From Lachnospiraceae bacterium UBA1258 (GTDB lineage: Bacteria > Bacillota > Clostridia > Lachnospirales > Lachnospiraceae), in NCBI GenBank assembly GCA_002308235.1, contig DBVS01000123.1, forward strand, positions 6,011 to 29,698: a DNA stretch of 23,688 nt, in the 5' to 3' direction. Both the position numbers and the translations under genes were made by a program. Positions 6,512 through 13,422 of the stretch are shown in pieces (position 1 is the stretch's first letter; each line of letters opens with the position of its first letter). The notes beneath the pieces were generated by a model. That model was not told the DNA's origin and did not search any database. It was given only the letters and a program-made list of their open reading frames with translations.

Positions 6512-8228
6512 GATAAAAATACTTAAGGAATCGTTTAAAGAAGTTTATACTGCATCACCGAAGCTCTTTTTGTGGAACTATTCGCTCACATTTTTTCAGG
6601 GGATATTATACGTTGCTCCTATAGTTTTGCTGCAGATTTTCTTTGATACTCTTGTTGCGAGACAGGAAGGTGAAGCCGTCTTCCGAAAGATTCTTCCGAT
6701 TCTTTTTGCATATATAATATGCAGAGTTATAGAACAGCTGATAGATGCCGTAACGAATTACAATTATGAGTATTACGATCTTTTGATGTCAAAGGTTACT
6801 CGCGGTAAAATAAACAGAAAAGTAGGTTCCCTTGGCCGTCTGTTTTTTGAAGTACCGCAGAATCTCGACTGTGTGGAGAAAGCATATAAGGGGACAGGCA
6901 GTATAAGAAAAGTGGTGGATTCAATCATAATGATGCTCCTGTACTACCTTCCGGTATTTGCAGTTCTTTTCGTATATTTGCTGAGAATCAATCCTTTTAT
7001 GGTCTTGCTGATTCCTTTTATGATTGTCGTTGTGGTTATAGTCGAGCGAATCAGGGCAAAAGAATATGAGGATGTGGAAGAAGTTACGGCCGAAATAAGG
7101 AGAAAGCAGGAAACGTATGCAAAGTATCTGACCGATATACCGTGGTGCCTGGAAACCGCACTTCTTTCCGTGCGGAAAGTATTAAAAGAGAAGATTCGTA
7201 TTCTGATTGGAACTAAGAAAAACAAGAGCATTGAATGTTATAAAAAAGAATTGGGAATTAATTCGGGTGAAAAGGGTGTTATTACGGGAATCCACGTTCT
7301 GCTGATGATCATTCTGGCAATGTTTTTGTTTAACGGTCTTGTTTCCGTCGGCGTTTTTGCTGCGATTCTTCTTTGTACCGATGAAGTTTTTGAAATGATG
7401 GAAGGCTTTGTATCACAAGTTTCCAACGGAATAAGCAGATCGCTCGTATTTGCAGAGAATTTCATAAAAATGCGGGATTGGCGCGAGGAAGGCTATGAAC
7501 CGGAAAAAGAGAGATTCGAAGGCTCTGAGGCATTGGAACTCAGCCGGGTTTCTTTTTCGTATCCAAGTTCGGAGACTTGTGCTTTGTCAGACATAAATCT
7601 GGTAGTACGTAAAGGTGAGAAAATTGCGATTGTCGGAGAAAACGGAGCGGGCAAATCTACACTTGTTGATATAATCGCCGGTCTGATAGAACCTGAGGCC
7701 GGAGTGGTTAAACATTCTTCAGACGTAAGTTGTTCGGGAGTTTTTCAGAATTTCAGGCGGTATGCCCTGAATTTGAATGAGAATGTTTCCATATCTTCTC
7801 CTTATAAAGACACAGGGAAAATGTCGGCAGATGAGGCACTCAGAACTGCGGGATTTACCAAGGAGGTAGATGCGGACGATATCCTCTCACGTGAGTATGG
7901 CAAAATGGATCTGTCGGGCGGTGAATGGCAAAGGGTTGCCATAGCTCGGGGCTTATACCCTGAGCGTGATATCATGCTTTTTGATGAGCCGACATCGGCT
8001 ATCGATCCCAAAGAAGAGGGGAAAATTATCGATTCCGTATTTGAAGGGTGCAAGTCTAAAACGGTATTCGTAGTAACGCATAGATTAAGCGCTGTTCGGT
8101 TTTGCAACAGAATCCTCGTAATGAAGGCCGGCAAAATCGTGGCGGACGGTAAACATGAAGATCTTCTCAAAAGTTCTCCCGAATATGAGCGCTTGTGGAA
8201 GGCCCAAAGTGAACTGCTGGGGGTGTGA
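6504..8228 (+). CDS. ABC exporter, fused membrane and ATPase domains (second of pair)
   Basis: A 574-residue half-transporter with the same architecture as its neighbour: about six membrane segments in residues 20-310 and an ATPase domain at 340-574. Motifs are Walker A GENGAGKST (378-386), Q-loop Q415 in FQNFRRY, signature LSGGEWQ (470-476), Walker B LFDEP (D494, E495), and a switch histidine in VTHRLS. Both ATPase sites therefore look competent, unlike many heterodimeric exporters with one degenerate site. ATG 6504 overlaps the previous stop in ATGAATAA and is preferred; an in-frame GTG at 6486 would add six residues but has no better ribosome site. The gene is followed 29 bases later by a terminator, which closes the module. 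It is probably the partner subunit of a heterodimer. Confidence 0.9.
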   Translation: MNKIKILKESFKEVYTASPKLFLWNYSLTFFQGILYVAPIVLLQIFFDTLVARQEGEAVFRKILPILFAYIICRVIEQLIDAVTNYNYEYYDLLMSKVTRGKINRKVGSLGRLFFEVPQNLDCVEKAYKGTGSIRKVVDSIIMMLLYYLPVFAVLFVYLLRINPFMVLLIPFMIVVVVIVERIRAKEYEDVEEVTAEIRRKQETYAKYLTDIPWCLETALLSVRKVLKEKIRILIGTKKNKSIECYKKELGINSGEKGVITGIHVLLMIILAMFLFNGLVSVGVFAAILLCTDEVFEMMEGFVSQVSNGISRSLVFAENFIKMRDWREEGYEPEKERFEGSEALELSRVSFSYPSSETCALSDINLVVRKGEKIAIVGENGAGKSTLVDIIAGLIEPEAGVVKHSSDVSCSGVFQNFRRYALNLNENVSISSPYKDTGKMSADEALRTAGFTKEVDADDILSREYGKMDLSGGEWQRVAIARGLYPERDIMLFDEPTSAIDPKEEGKIIDSVFEGCKSKTVFVVTHRLSAVRFCNRILVMKAGKIVADGKHEDLLKSSPEYERLWKAQSELLGV

Positions 8229-8257
8229 TGAACTCTATAATATAGGATATACCACGG

Positions 8258-8287
8258 AAAATGCCCATTTGGGCATTTTTTATTTTT
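8258..8287 (+). terminator. Rho-independent terminator after the exporter pair
   Basis: A stem AAAATGCCC / GGGCATTTT around an ATTT loop (8258-8279) runs into a T-rich tract. It separates the exporter module from the GntR operon, whose promoter begins five bases further on. Confidence 0.88.
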
Positions 8288-8291
8288 CCTG

Positions 8292-8320
8292 TTGACAAAA
8301 AGAAGCAAAGCGAGTATAAC
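8292..8320 (+). promoter_or_regulatory. Sigma-A promoter of the GntR-ABC operon
   Basis: TTGACA (8292-8297) and TATAAC (8315-8320) are separated by 17 bases. The expected start near 8327 lies inside the repeat array at 8318-8362. The leader to the GntR start codon is about 105 bases. Confidence 0.88.
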
Positions 8321-8362
8321 TGTATTAGTACAGATAATACAGTTAGTGCAGTTAATACAGTT
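8318..8362. promoter_or_regulatory. Operator array of 9-bp repeats at the GntR promoter
   Basis: Five consecutive 9-base units read AACTGTATT, AGTACAGAT, AATACAGTT, AGTGCAGTT, AATACAGTT. The last four are direct variants of ARTRCAGWT and the first is the exact inverse of AATACAGTT. Unit AATACAGTT recurs exactly 18 bases apart (8336 and 8354). CTGTA-TTAG-TACAG (8320-8333) is a perfect inverted repeat overlapping the start site. This is the expected place and form for autorepression by a YtrA-type GntR protein. The 18-base spacing suggests several dimers stacked on nearly the same DNA face. Confidence 0.72.
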
Positions 8363-8431
8363 CGAACGAAAACGCGCGCGATGAATTGAGAACACTTAGA
8401 AGAATTAACCCAAGGGGGAAAGGAGAATGAA

Positions 8432-8791
8432 TTGATACAGCTTAATTTTCGTGACGCACGTCCCATATATGAGCAGATCAAAGATAAATTCAAAAAGCTC
8501 ATAATCAGCGGTGTGCTGTCAGACAATGAAAAGCTTCCCTCAGTCAGAACCCTTGCGACGGAACTGTCAATTAACCCAAACACCATACAGAGAGCCTATA
8601 ACGAACTTGAAAGTGAAGGCTATGTGTATTCGGTAGCGGGCAAAGGCAGCTTCGTAAACGGAGAAAAGAAACCTGAGAGTGACAGAGTGGAAGAGATCAA
8701 AAAGAACTTAAGGACCAACGTTTCCGAACTCTGTTTTCTCGGAGTTCCGGGGGATGAGATCATTGAGATTGTGAAGGGAGAAATAAAATGA
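8432..8791 (+). CDS. GntR-family (YtrA-type) transcriptional regulator
   Basis: A 119-residue protein of YtrA length: an N-terminal winged helix at about residues 8-75 (RPIYEQIKDKFKKLI, then LPSVRTLATELSINPNTIQRAYNELE) and a short C-terminal helical dimerisation tail. There is no large effector domain. The start is TTG at 8432 with AAAGGAG (8419-8425) six bases upstream. The ATG at 8427 reads only ATG-AAT-TGA, and its stop overlaps the TTG. The last four bases overlap the next start as ATGA. YtrA proteins repress adjacent ABC transporter operons, often in response to cell-envelope antibiotics, and the repeat array at its promoter supports autoregulation. Confidence 0.93.
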   Translation: MIQLNFRDARPIYEQIKDKFKKLIISGVLSDNEKLPSVRTLATELSINPNTIQRAYNELESEGYVYSVAGKGSFVNGEKKPESDRVEEIKKNLRTNVSELCFLGVPGDEIIEIVKGEIK

Positions 8792-9681
8792 TAGAGGTAA
8801 AGGGTCTTACAAAAACCTTCGACGGATTTAAAGCGCTTGACGAAGCAAGCATTACCGTCGAAAGCGGAGTATACGGCCTTGTGGGTCCCAACGGTGCCGG
8901 AAAGTCAACAATGTTAAGGCACATCTTAGGTATCTACAAAGGCGATTCCGGAGAGGTCTTGCTTGACGGCGAAAATGTCTATGAGAACGTAAACGCCAAA
9001 GCAAGAATCGCATCCATTCCCGATGACTGGTATTATTTCAATTCAGCCACCGTTAAGGACATGATGCGTGTTTACAAAGGATTTTATCCGAAGTTTTCCA
9101 TGGAAAGATATGAGAAACTCAAGGATATATTCAATATCGACGAAAACAAGAACATCCGAAGCTTTTCCAAGGGAATGCAGAAGCAGGCGGCCTTCTGGCT
9201 GGCAATTTCCTGTATGCCGGATTATCTGGTTCTTGATGAACCGGTGGACGGTCTGGATCCCGTAATGAGAAGACAGGTATGGAGCATTTTACTTGGGGAT
9301 GTTGCGGAGCGCGGGGTAACGGTTCTGGTTTCTTCGCACAATTTAAGGGAACTTGAAGACGTCTGCGACCACGTGGGCATCATGAACAAAGGAAAGGTCC
9401 TTCTGGAGAGAAGTCTTTCGGAACTTCAGGATAACACCGTTAAACTGCAGGTCGTTTTTGATGAAAACATGAAGGAACTGCCCAATGATATTCCGGCACT
9501 TCATGTATCGAGCATGGGAAGGGTACATACATATATATTGAGAATGAGTGCAAGCGATGCCACACTCCTTCTTTCCAAATACAAACCGCTTCTGGTAGAA
9601 GCAATTCCGCTTACACTTGAAGAAATCTTCATTTACGAGCTGGGAGGTGAGAATTATGCAGTCAAAGACATCATTCTTTAA
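8788..9681 (+). CDS. ABC transporter ATP-binding protein (YtrB-like)
   Basis: A 297-residue ATPase subunit on the inner face of the membrane. It has Walker A GPNGAGKST (33-41), signature FSKGMQKQ (about 126-133), Walker B YLVLDEP (D150, E151), the D-loop GLDP, and a switch histidine in SSHNLRE. The Q-loop position reads ASIPDDWYY with no glutamine, as in many ABC-2-type ATPases of this group. A C-terminal extension of about 70 residues follows the core. The gene overlaps gntR by four bases and the permease by 26, so it forms one complex with the permease. The role is inferred as envelope stress response or export; the substrate is unknown. Confidence 0.93.
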   Translation: MIEVKGLTKTFDGFKALDEASITVESGVYGLVGPNGAGKSTMLRHILGIYKGDSGEVLLDGENVYENVNAKARIASIPDDWYYFNSATVKDMMRVYKGFYPKFSMERYEKLKDIFNIDENKNIRSFSKGMQKQAAFWLAISCMPDYLVLDEPVDGLDPVMRRQVWSILLGDVAERGVTVLVSSHNLRELEDVCDHVGIMNKGKVLLERSLSELQDNTVKLQVVFDENMKELPNDIPALHVSSMGRVHTYILRMSASDATLLLSKYKPLLVEAIPLTLEEIFIYELGGENYAVKDIIL

Positions 9682-11437
9682 AACAGTTTTTATAAAGAAC
9701 ATAACCAGATTCTGGCCGCTGTGGGCCCTCATGTCCTTTATATGGGTACTGGCTCCTTTGACGATACTCATGGCAGAGGATTACATGACCGAGGCAAGCG
9801 GCGCCACGTATCTTTATGAAGGCGTTACCCATGTGCTGCCCATCTTCCTGCTTATTTATTCCTGTGCAGTGGCCATGGCGGTCTGGAGCTACATGTATTC
9901 GTCAAAGAGCGTCAATCTGATGCATTCGCTGCCTGCGACCCGTGAGGGACTTTTCAGCGCGAATTTCACATCGGGCCTGGTGATGGTAATTATCCCCATA
10001 GCCATAGGCGGACTTTTCATGATGCTTGTGGAAATGTTAAGAGGCGGATTCAGTGTTCTTCCGTTCCTTCTTACCATCGTGGCCGTGCTGGCGGAAAGCT
10101 TTTTCTTCTTTTCGCTTGCGACCTTTATGGCACATCTTACGGGGCACATCCTTGCTTTACCGGTGCTTTACTTTGTTTTGAACTTCCTTTCGGTGAGCAT
10201 CGAGTATATCATAAGCGTCTATGCATCGCTCCTTTGCTACGGCCTTACCGATGCCTATGAATCCAATACAAGCTTTCTGTCACCCATCGTGCACATACTT
10301 ACCAATGTTAACACGGTGAACATGAATGAATACCCGAATACAGCCTTTTCACCCGATCTGATCTATATAAGGGGCTGGGATGTTATCGGTGAATATACGC
10401 TGGTGGGCGTAGTGCTCACTGTTGTGGCACTCCTGCTTTATAAGAAAAGAAAAAGCGAATCCGCCGGCGAAGTTGTTTCGGCGAAGCTGCTCAGGCCTGT
10501 TGCACTCACCTGTTTTACTGCCTGTGCCGCATTGACCGGCGGAATCGTAATCTACGAATTGCTTACGATCACTTCAAGTAAATGCAATCCCGCGCTTCTT
10601 GCCTTTTGCATGCTGATCTCCGTGTTTATCGGATATTACGGAGGCCGGATGCTTATCCAGAGAAAGCTTAAGGTATTCAAAAAGAAAACGGTTCCCGGAT
10701 TCCTGATCGCCGCAGCCCTTTGCATTTTCTTTATCGCGATCCTTCGGACAGACGCTTTCGGAAGAGAAAAGATAATTCCCGCAAAAGATAAGATCGAGTA
10801 TGTCTCGGTCCGTATCGACAGCCTGGAGTTTATCGCTACAAGTGAAGATACCGAGCTCCTTGATAAGGTTGCCGACCTTCACAGATTGTGTATCGGAGAA
10901 AAAAGAAACGTGCAGGTGAGCGAGTCTGTACTGAGTCCCTATAATTATGAACTTACCGCTTCGAGCGTAAAGCTGGTCTACACCCTGAAATCGGGAAAGA
11001 TCATGGGAAGACAGTATTCCGTTCCCTACAAATTTTCGGATATAAACAACCCCGGGACCTTCGGCGCAAAGATCAAGGATTTCATGGGAGATCGGGATGT
11101 GCTTCTTTCGTCCGTGGGCTACAACAGAAAGCCGAAGATTGTTGATGTATACATAATAGACTATTATCCCAACGAATTCCATGAGGGATTTTCAGGCAGA
11201 GAAGCCATAGATTTTTATGACGCCCTGGTGGAAGATATAAAAGCCGGTTCATACAACCCTTACTCTTACCAGCTTGGAAGGTCGGATGAGAAAATCTTAA
11301 ACGCAATACTGGAATTTGACGGACTATATCCTTATCCCTATTCAACCACTGCTGAAATATACATAACTGAAAAGATGAAACATACGGTTGCGTTTCTTGA
11401 AGAAAAAGGAGTAAAATTGGGCGCTGAAAACGATTAG
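9656..11437 (+). CDS. ABC-2-type permease with large C-terminal extracytoplasmic domain
   Basis: A 593-residue integral membrane protein. Hydrophobic segments are dense from about residue 20 to 365 (eight or nine helices). Then comes a soluble, charged stretch of about 220 residues that is probably outside the membrane. I chose ATG 9656, which has GGGAGGTGA five bases upstream, over the longer open frame from 9617, which has no ribosome site. The gene overlaps the ATPase gene and is the natural membrane partner. Clostridial permeases of this form with a C-terminal DUF6449-type domain occur next to YtrA regulators; that domain assignment is a guess from memory of layout, not from a motif. The stop lies just before a new promoter. 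Confidence 0.88.
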   Translation: MQSKTSFFKTVFIKNITRFWPLWALMSFIWVLAPLTILMAEDYMTEASGATYLYEGVTHVLPIFLLIYSCAVAMAVWSYMYSSKSVNLMHSLPATREGLFSANFTSGLVMVIIPIAIGGLFMMLVEMLRGGFSVLPFLLTIVAVLAESFFFFSLATFMAHLTGHILALPVLYFVLNFLSVSIEYIISVYASLLCYGLTDAYESNTSFLSPIVHILTNVNTVNMNEYPNTAFSPDLIYIRGWDVIGEYTLVGVVLTVVALLLYKKRKSESAGEVVSAKLLRPVALTCFTACAALTGGIVIYELLTITSSKCNPALLAFCMLISVFIGYYGGRMLIQRKLKVFKKKTVPGFLIAAALCIFFIAILRTDAFGREKIIPAKDKIEYVSVRIDSLEFIATSEDTELLDKVADLHRLCIGEKRNVQVSESVLSPYNYELTASSVKLVYTLKSGKIMGRQYSVPYKFSDINNPGTFGAKIKDFMGDRDVLLSSVGYNRKPKIVDVYIIDYYPNEFHEGFSGREAIDFYDALVEDIKAGSYNPYSYQLGRSDEKILNAILEFDGLYPYPYSTTAEIYITEKMKHTVAFLEEKGVKLGAEND

Positions 11438-11440
11438 GTG

Positions 11441-11469
11441 TTTACATAACTAAAAAATTATGTTAAACT
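11441..11469 (+). promoter_or_regulatory. Promoter of the sortase operon, with internal dyad
   Basis: TTTACA (11441-11446) and TAAACT (11464-11469) are 17 bases apart. Between and across them, CATAA (11445-11449) and TTATG (11458-11462) form an inverted repeat that extends imperfectly to TTTACATAA / TTATGTTAAA. A protein bound there would sit on the promoter. The preceding permease gene has no obvious terminator. Confidence 0.65.
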
Positions 11470-11494
11470 ACTGACGTATATAGGGGTGAAAGAA

Positions 11495-12415
11495 TTGAAA
11501 CGTAGGAAATTTTTGCCGGTCATTTTGTTCATACTTGCTTTGTTGTTTTTAGGCGCCGGAGTGGCAACGGTCGTACTCGGTTCTTCGGGACGGTACGCAA
11601 GCAGTGCCGATCCGGGCCTTGATAAAGACAAAAGCGGGGATGTGGTATCGGTCATTCCGATAGATCCCGATGAAGATAAGAACCCGGCAGCCTCGGTGAC
11701 GACTTCCGCGAAAGATCCGGAACCCGAGCCCGAACCTGAACCGGAGCCTGAACCCGAACCCGAACCTGAACCGGTTCCGATCCCCAACCCTTACAAAGAT
11801 TACTTTTTAAAGAACGCCGACATGGCGGGATGGCTTTCGATCCCTGATACGTTGATCGACTATCCCGTTATGTGGACCCCGAGAGATGAGAACTACTACC
11901 TCTATAGGGATTTTAACGGAAAGAAAAGCTCTCTGGGAAGCCTTATCCTTGATACGGACAGCTTTTTAGAGCCCCTTTCCACGAACCTCATCATCCACGG
12001 GCACAATAACACGCCGGCTAATTTTGGCGGTTCACATGAGATGTTCGGCGATCTTGACAAATATGAAGATCAGGCATACGCCAAGGAGCACCCTTACATT
12101 TATCTTACGACCAAGGACTGTAAGCGAAAATATGAAGTCCTGGCCGTCTTCAGATCGAAGGTGTTTTATGCGGACGAAGTATGCTTTAAGTTTTACAAAT
12201 TCTTCGAAGCGAGAACCGAAGCAGAATTCAAGGACTTTTACGACAACGTGAAAGCGTTGTCGGTATTCGACACCGGAGTAGAAGCTTCATTCGGTGACAG
12301 ATTCATTACACTGTCCACCTGTGCGTACCATACCGAAAACGGACGATTCGTAGTAGTTGCCAAAGAGATTGAGACCACGGAGATCTACGAACCGTTTGAA
12401 AATAAAAACAATTAA
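11495..12415 (+). CDS. srtB: Class B sortase with Pro-Glu spacer
   Basis: A 306-residue membrane-anchored transpeptidase that cleaves a sorting motif in secreted proteins and joins them to the cell wall. The N terminus has a basic start and one membrane helix (about 5-30), then an acidic linker with nine Pro-Glu pairs (bases 11717-11773), then the sortase domain from about 100. Class B features are YLYRDFNGK, the catalytic histidine in IIHGHNN (H170), TLSTC (C276) and the following arginine R284 in NGRFVVVAK. TTG 11495 is preferred because AGGGGTGA lies five bases upstream; a GTG at 11486, three codons earlier, lacks a ribosome site. The gene is first in a two-gene operon with its likely substrate 30 bases downstream. 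The long (PE)n linker probably spans the peptidoglycan. Confidence 0.92.
   Translation: MKRRKFLPVILFILALLFLGAGVATVVLGSSGRYASSADPGLDKDKSGDVVSVIPIDPDEDKNPAASVTTSAKDPEPEPEPEPEPEPEPEPEPVPIPNPYKDYFLKNADMAGWLSIPDTLIDYPVMWTPRDENYYLYRDFNGKKSSLGSLILDTDSFLEPLSTNLIIHGHNNTPANFGGSHEMFGDLDKYEDQAYAKEHPYIYLTTKDCKRKYEVLAVFRSKVFYADEVCFKFYKFFEARTEAEFKDFYDNVKALSVFDTGVEASFGDRFITLSTCAYHTENGRFVVVAKEIETTEIYEPFENKNN
11717..11773 (+). repeat. Pro-Glu codon repeat inside the sortase gene
   Basis: Nine consecutive CCN-GAR codon pairs plus a final proline encode a rigid, acidic (PE)n linker. Synonymous codons alternate among pairs, so the DNA repeat is degenerate, but six-base slippage could still change the length between strains. 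Confidence 0.9.
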
Positions 12416-12445
12416 TATCTTACCTATAACGAGGAGGGTACAGTA

Positions 12446-13222
12446 ATGAAAAAAGCTTTAAAAATGGTGGGAATTTCCTTTGTTCTGCTGTTTGCTTTTT
12501 GCCTTATGCAGAAGCCTTTGAAGGCTGAAGCGGCAACGACCTTTACGGCGTTCTATGATGGCGGATGGCATTTCATGGACAACACGAACCCCTATTTTAC
12601 GGACGGTACCGACTATATTCCCAGCAGATTCAAAGCCGGCGATGTTTTGATCATCGACGGTAAGGGCGTATCAACGGGAAAGCTTGAACTTGAATTCAAT
12701 GTAAGGATCGGTGAACTTGCCGTTGTAGGCGGCGCTACGGCTTCGATTAAGGCTCCCGGCGCGGACAAGGCTTATGCCGTAAGAGACGGAAGTATACTTA
12801 TTTTCAACGGAGATGTTAAGACACTGGTTGCCAACTATGGCGGAACAGAACAGGTCAACGGTAACGTTGACGAAGTGGTTGCCGTTTATTCAAACAGTGA
12901 GCCCATCAAGATCGGTATTACCGGAACTGTAGGAAAAGCAAATGCCCGCATTTATCCCAATCTCTGGGATGATGTAACGGTGTATAACGTAGCAGCCGGA
13001 AAGTTCGCAATCGATACAAACAACAGCTTTTCGACAAATCCTTCGTATTACAGCCTTACGCCTACCTCTAAGTCAAACGGCGGCAGACAGCTTGACAGCG
13101 TTCCGAAGACCGGCGGCCCCGCAGATCACATCAGCATGGCGCCCGTTTACTTTGCCATCGCGCTGATTCTCGCTTCGGCGGCAGTAGTTTTCATGAGAAA
13201 GAACAAAGAAGAAAACGCTTAA
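12446..13222 (+). CDS. Secreted cell-wall-anchored protein with VPKTG sorting signal
   Basis: A 258-residue protein with a classical signal peptide (basic KKALK, hydrophobic core, probable cleavage after AEA at 29). The C-terminal wall-sorting signal is VPKTG at 219-223, followed by a hydrophobic helix and the basic tail RKNKEENA. The mature part of about 190 residues is rich in Val, Gly, Ala and Asn, with short beta-type strands of alternating hydrophobicity, suggesting a small beta-helix or beta-sandwich. No known adhesin domain was recognised. It lies directly after a class B sortase with AGGAGG upstream of ATG 12446, so it is probably that enzyme's dedicated substrate. VPKTG differs from both the canonical class B motif (NPQTN type) and LPXTG. 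The function on the surface is unknown. Confidence 0.85.
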   Translation: MKKALKMVGISFVLLFAFCLMQKPLKAEAATTFTAFYDGGWHFMDNTNPYFTDGTDYIPSRFKAGDVLIIDGKGVSTGKLELEFNVRIGELAVVGGATASIKAPGADKAYAVRDGSILIFNGDVKTLVANYGGTEQVNGNVDEVVAVYSNSEPIKIGITGTVGKANARIYPNLWDDVTVYNVAAGKFAIDTNNSFSTNPSYYSLTPTSKSNGGRQLDSVPKTGGPADHISMAPVYFAIALILASAAVVFMRKNKEENA

Positions 13223-13243
13223 ACGTAAACCGTATTTTCTATA

Positions 13244-13281
13244 GGCTCCGGCTGTTTTCGGCCGGAGCCCTTTTTCTTTTT
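13244..13281 (+). terminator. Strong Rho-independent terminator after the sortase operon
   Basis: A perfect 9-bp GC-rich stem GGCTCCGGC / GCCGGAGCC (13244-13269) closes an eight-base loop and is followed by CTTTTTCTTTTT. This ends the sortase-substrate transcript. Confidence 0.95.
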
Positions 13282-13345
13282 CGAAGGGGTATGAACGGAC
13301 TGAAGATTTCAGAGTTTTTCACACAATTTTAACGGCCTGTTAATG

Positions 13346-13374
13346 TTGCAACAATAAAGTAAAAATGATAAAGT
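13346..13374 (+). promoter_or_regulatory. Weak candidate promoter for the fapA-like gene
   Basis: TTGCAA (13346-13351) and TAAAGT (13369-13374) are 17 bases apart, about 50 bases upstream of the coding start. Both hexamers deviate from consensus. The rest of the roughly 200-base gap after the terminator is AT-rich and shows nothing else clear. Confidence 0.3.
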
Positions 13375-13422
13375 GAGTTAATGTGTGTGACTATATGATT
13401 TTTTGAGAAGGGGGGTGAAACC

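Noticed and set aside
8318..8362. Short periodic repeats that could suggest a CRISPR-like array
   Set aside because: Units are 9 bases with no spacers, and they sit at a promoter in front of a GntR gene; operator repeats explain them.
7802..8395. 197-codon minus-strand frame across the end of exporter 2 and the terminator
   Set aside because: It crosses a strong terminator and promoter region, is antisense to the ATPase domain and shows no domain.
9617..9655. Longer N terminus for the ABC permease
   Set aside because: The upstream start has no ribosome site and lies well inside the ATPase gene; ATG 9656 has a strong site at good spacing.
11458..11787. Minus-strand frame with a long Gly-Ser repeat
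   Set aside because: It is the complement of the Pro-Glu codon repeat of the sortase, not an independent protein.
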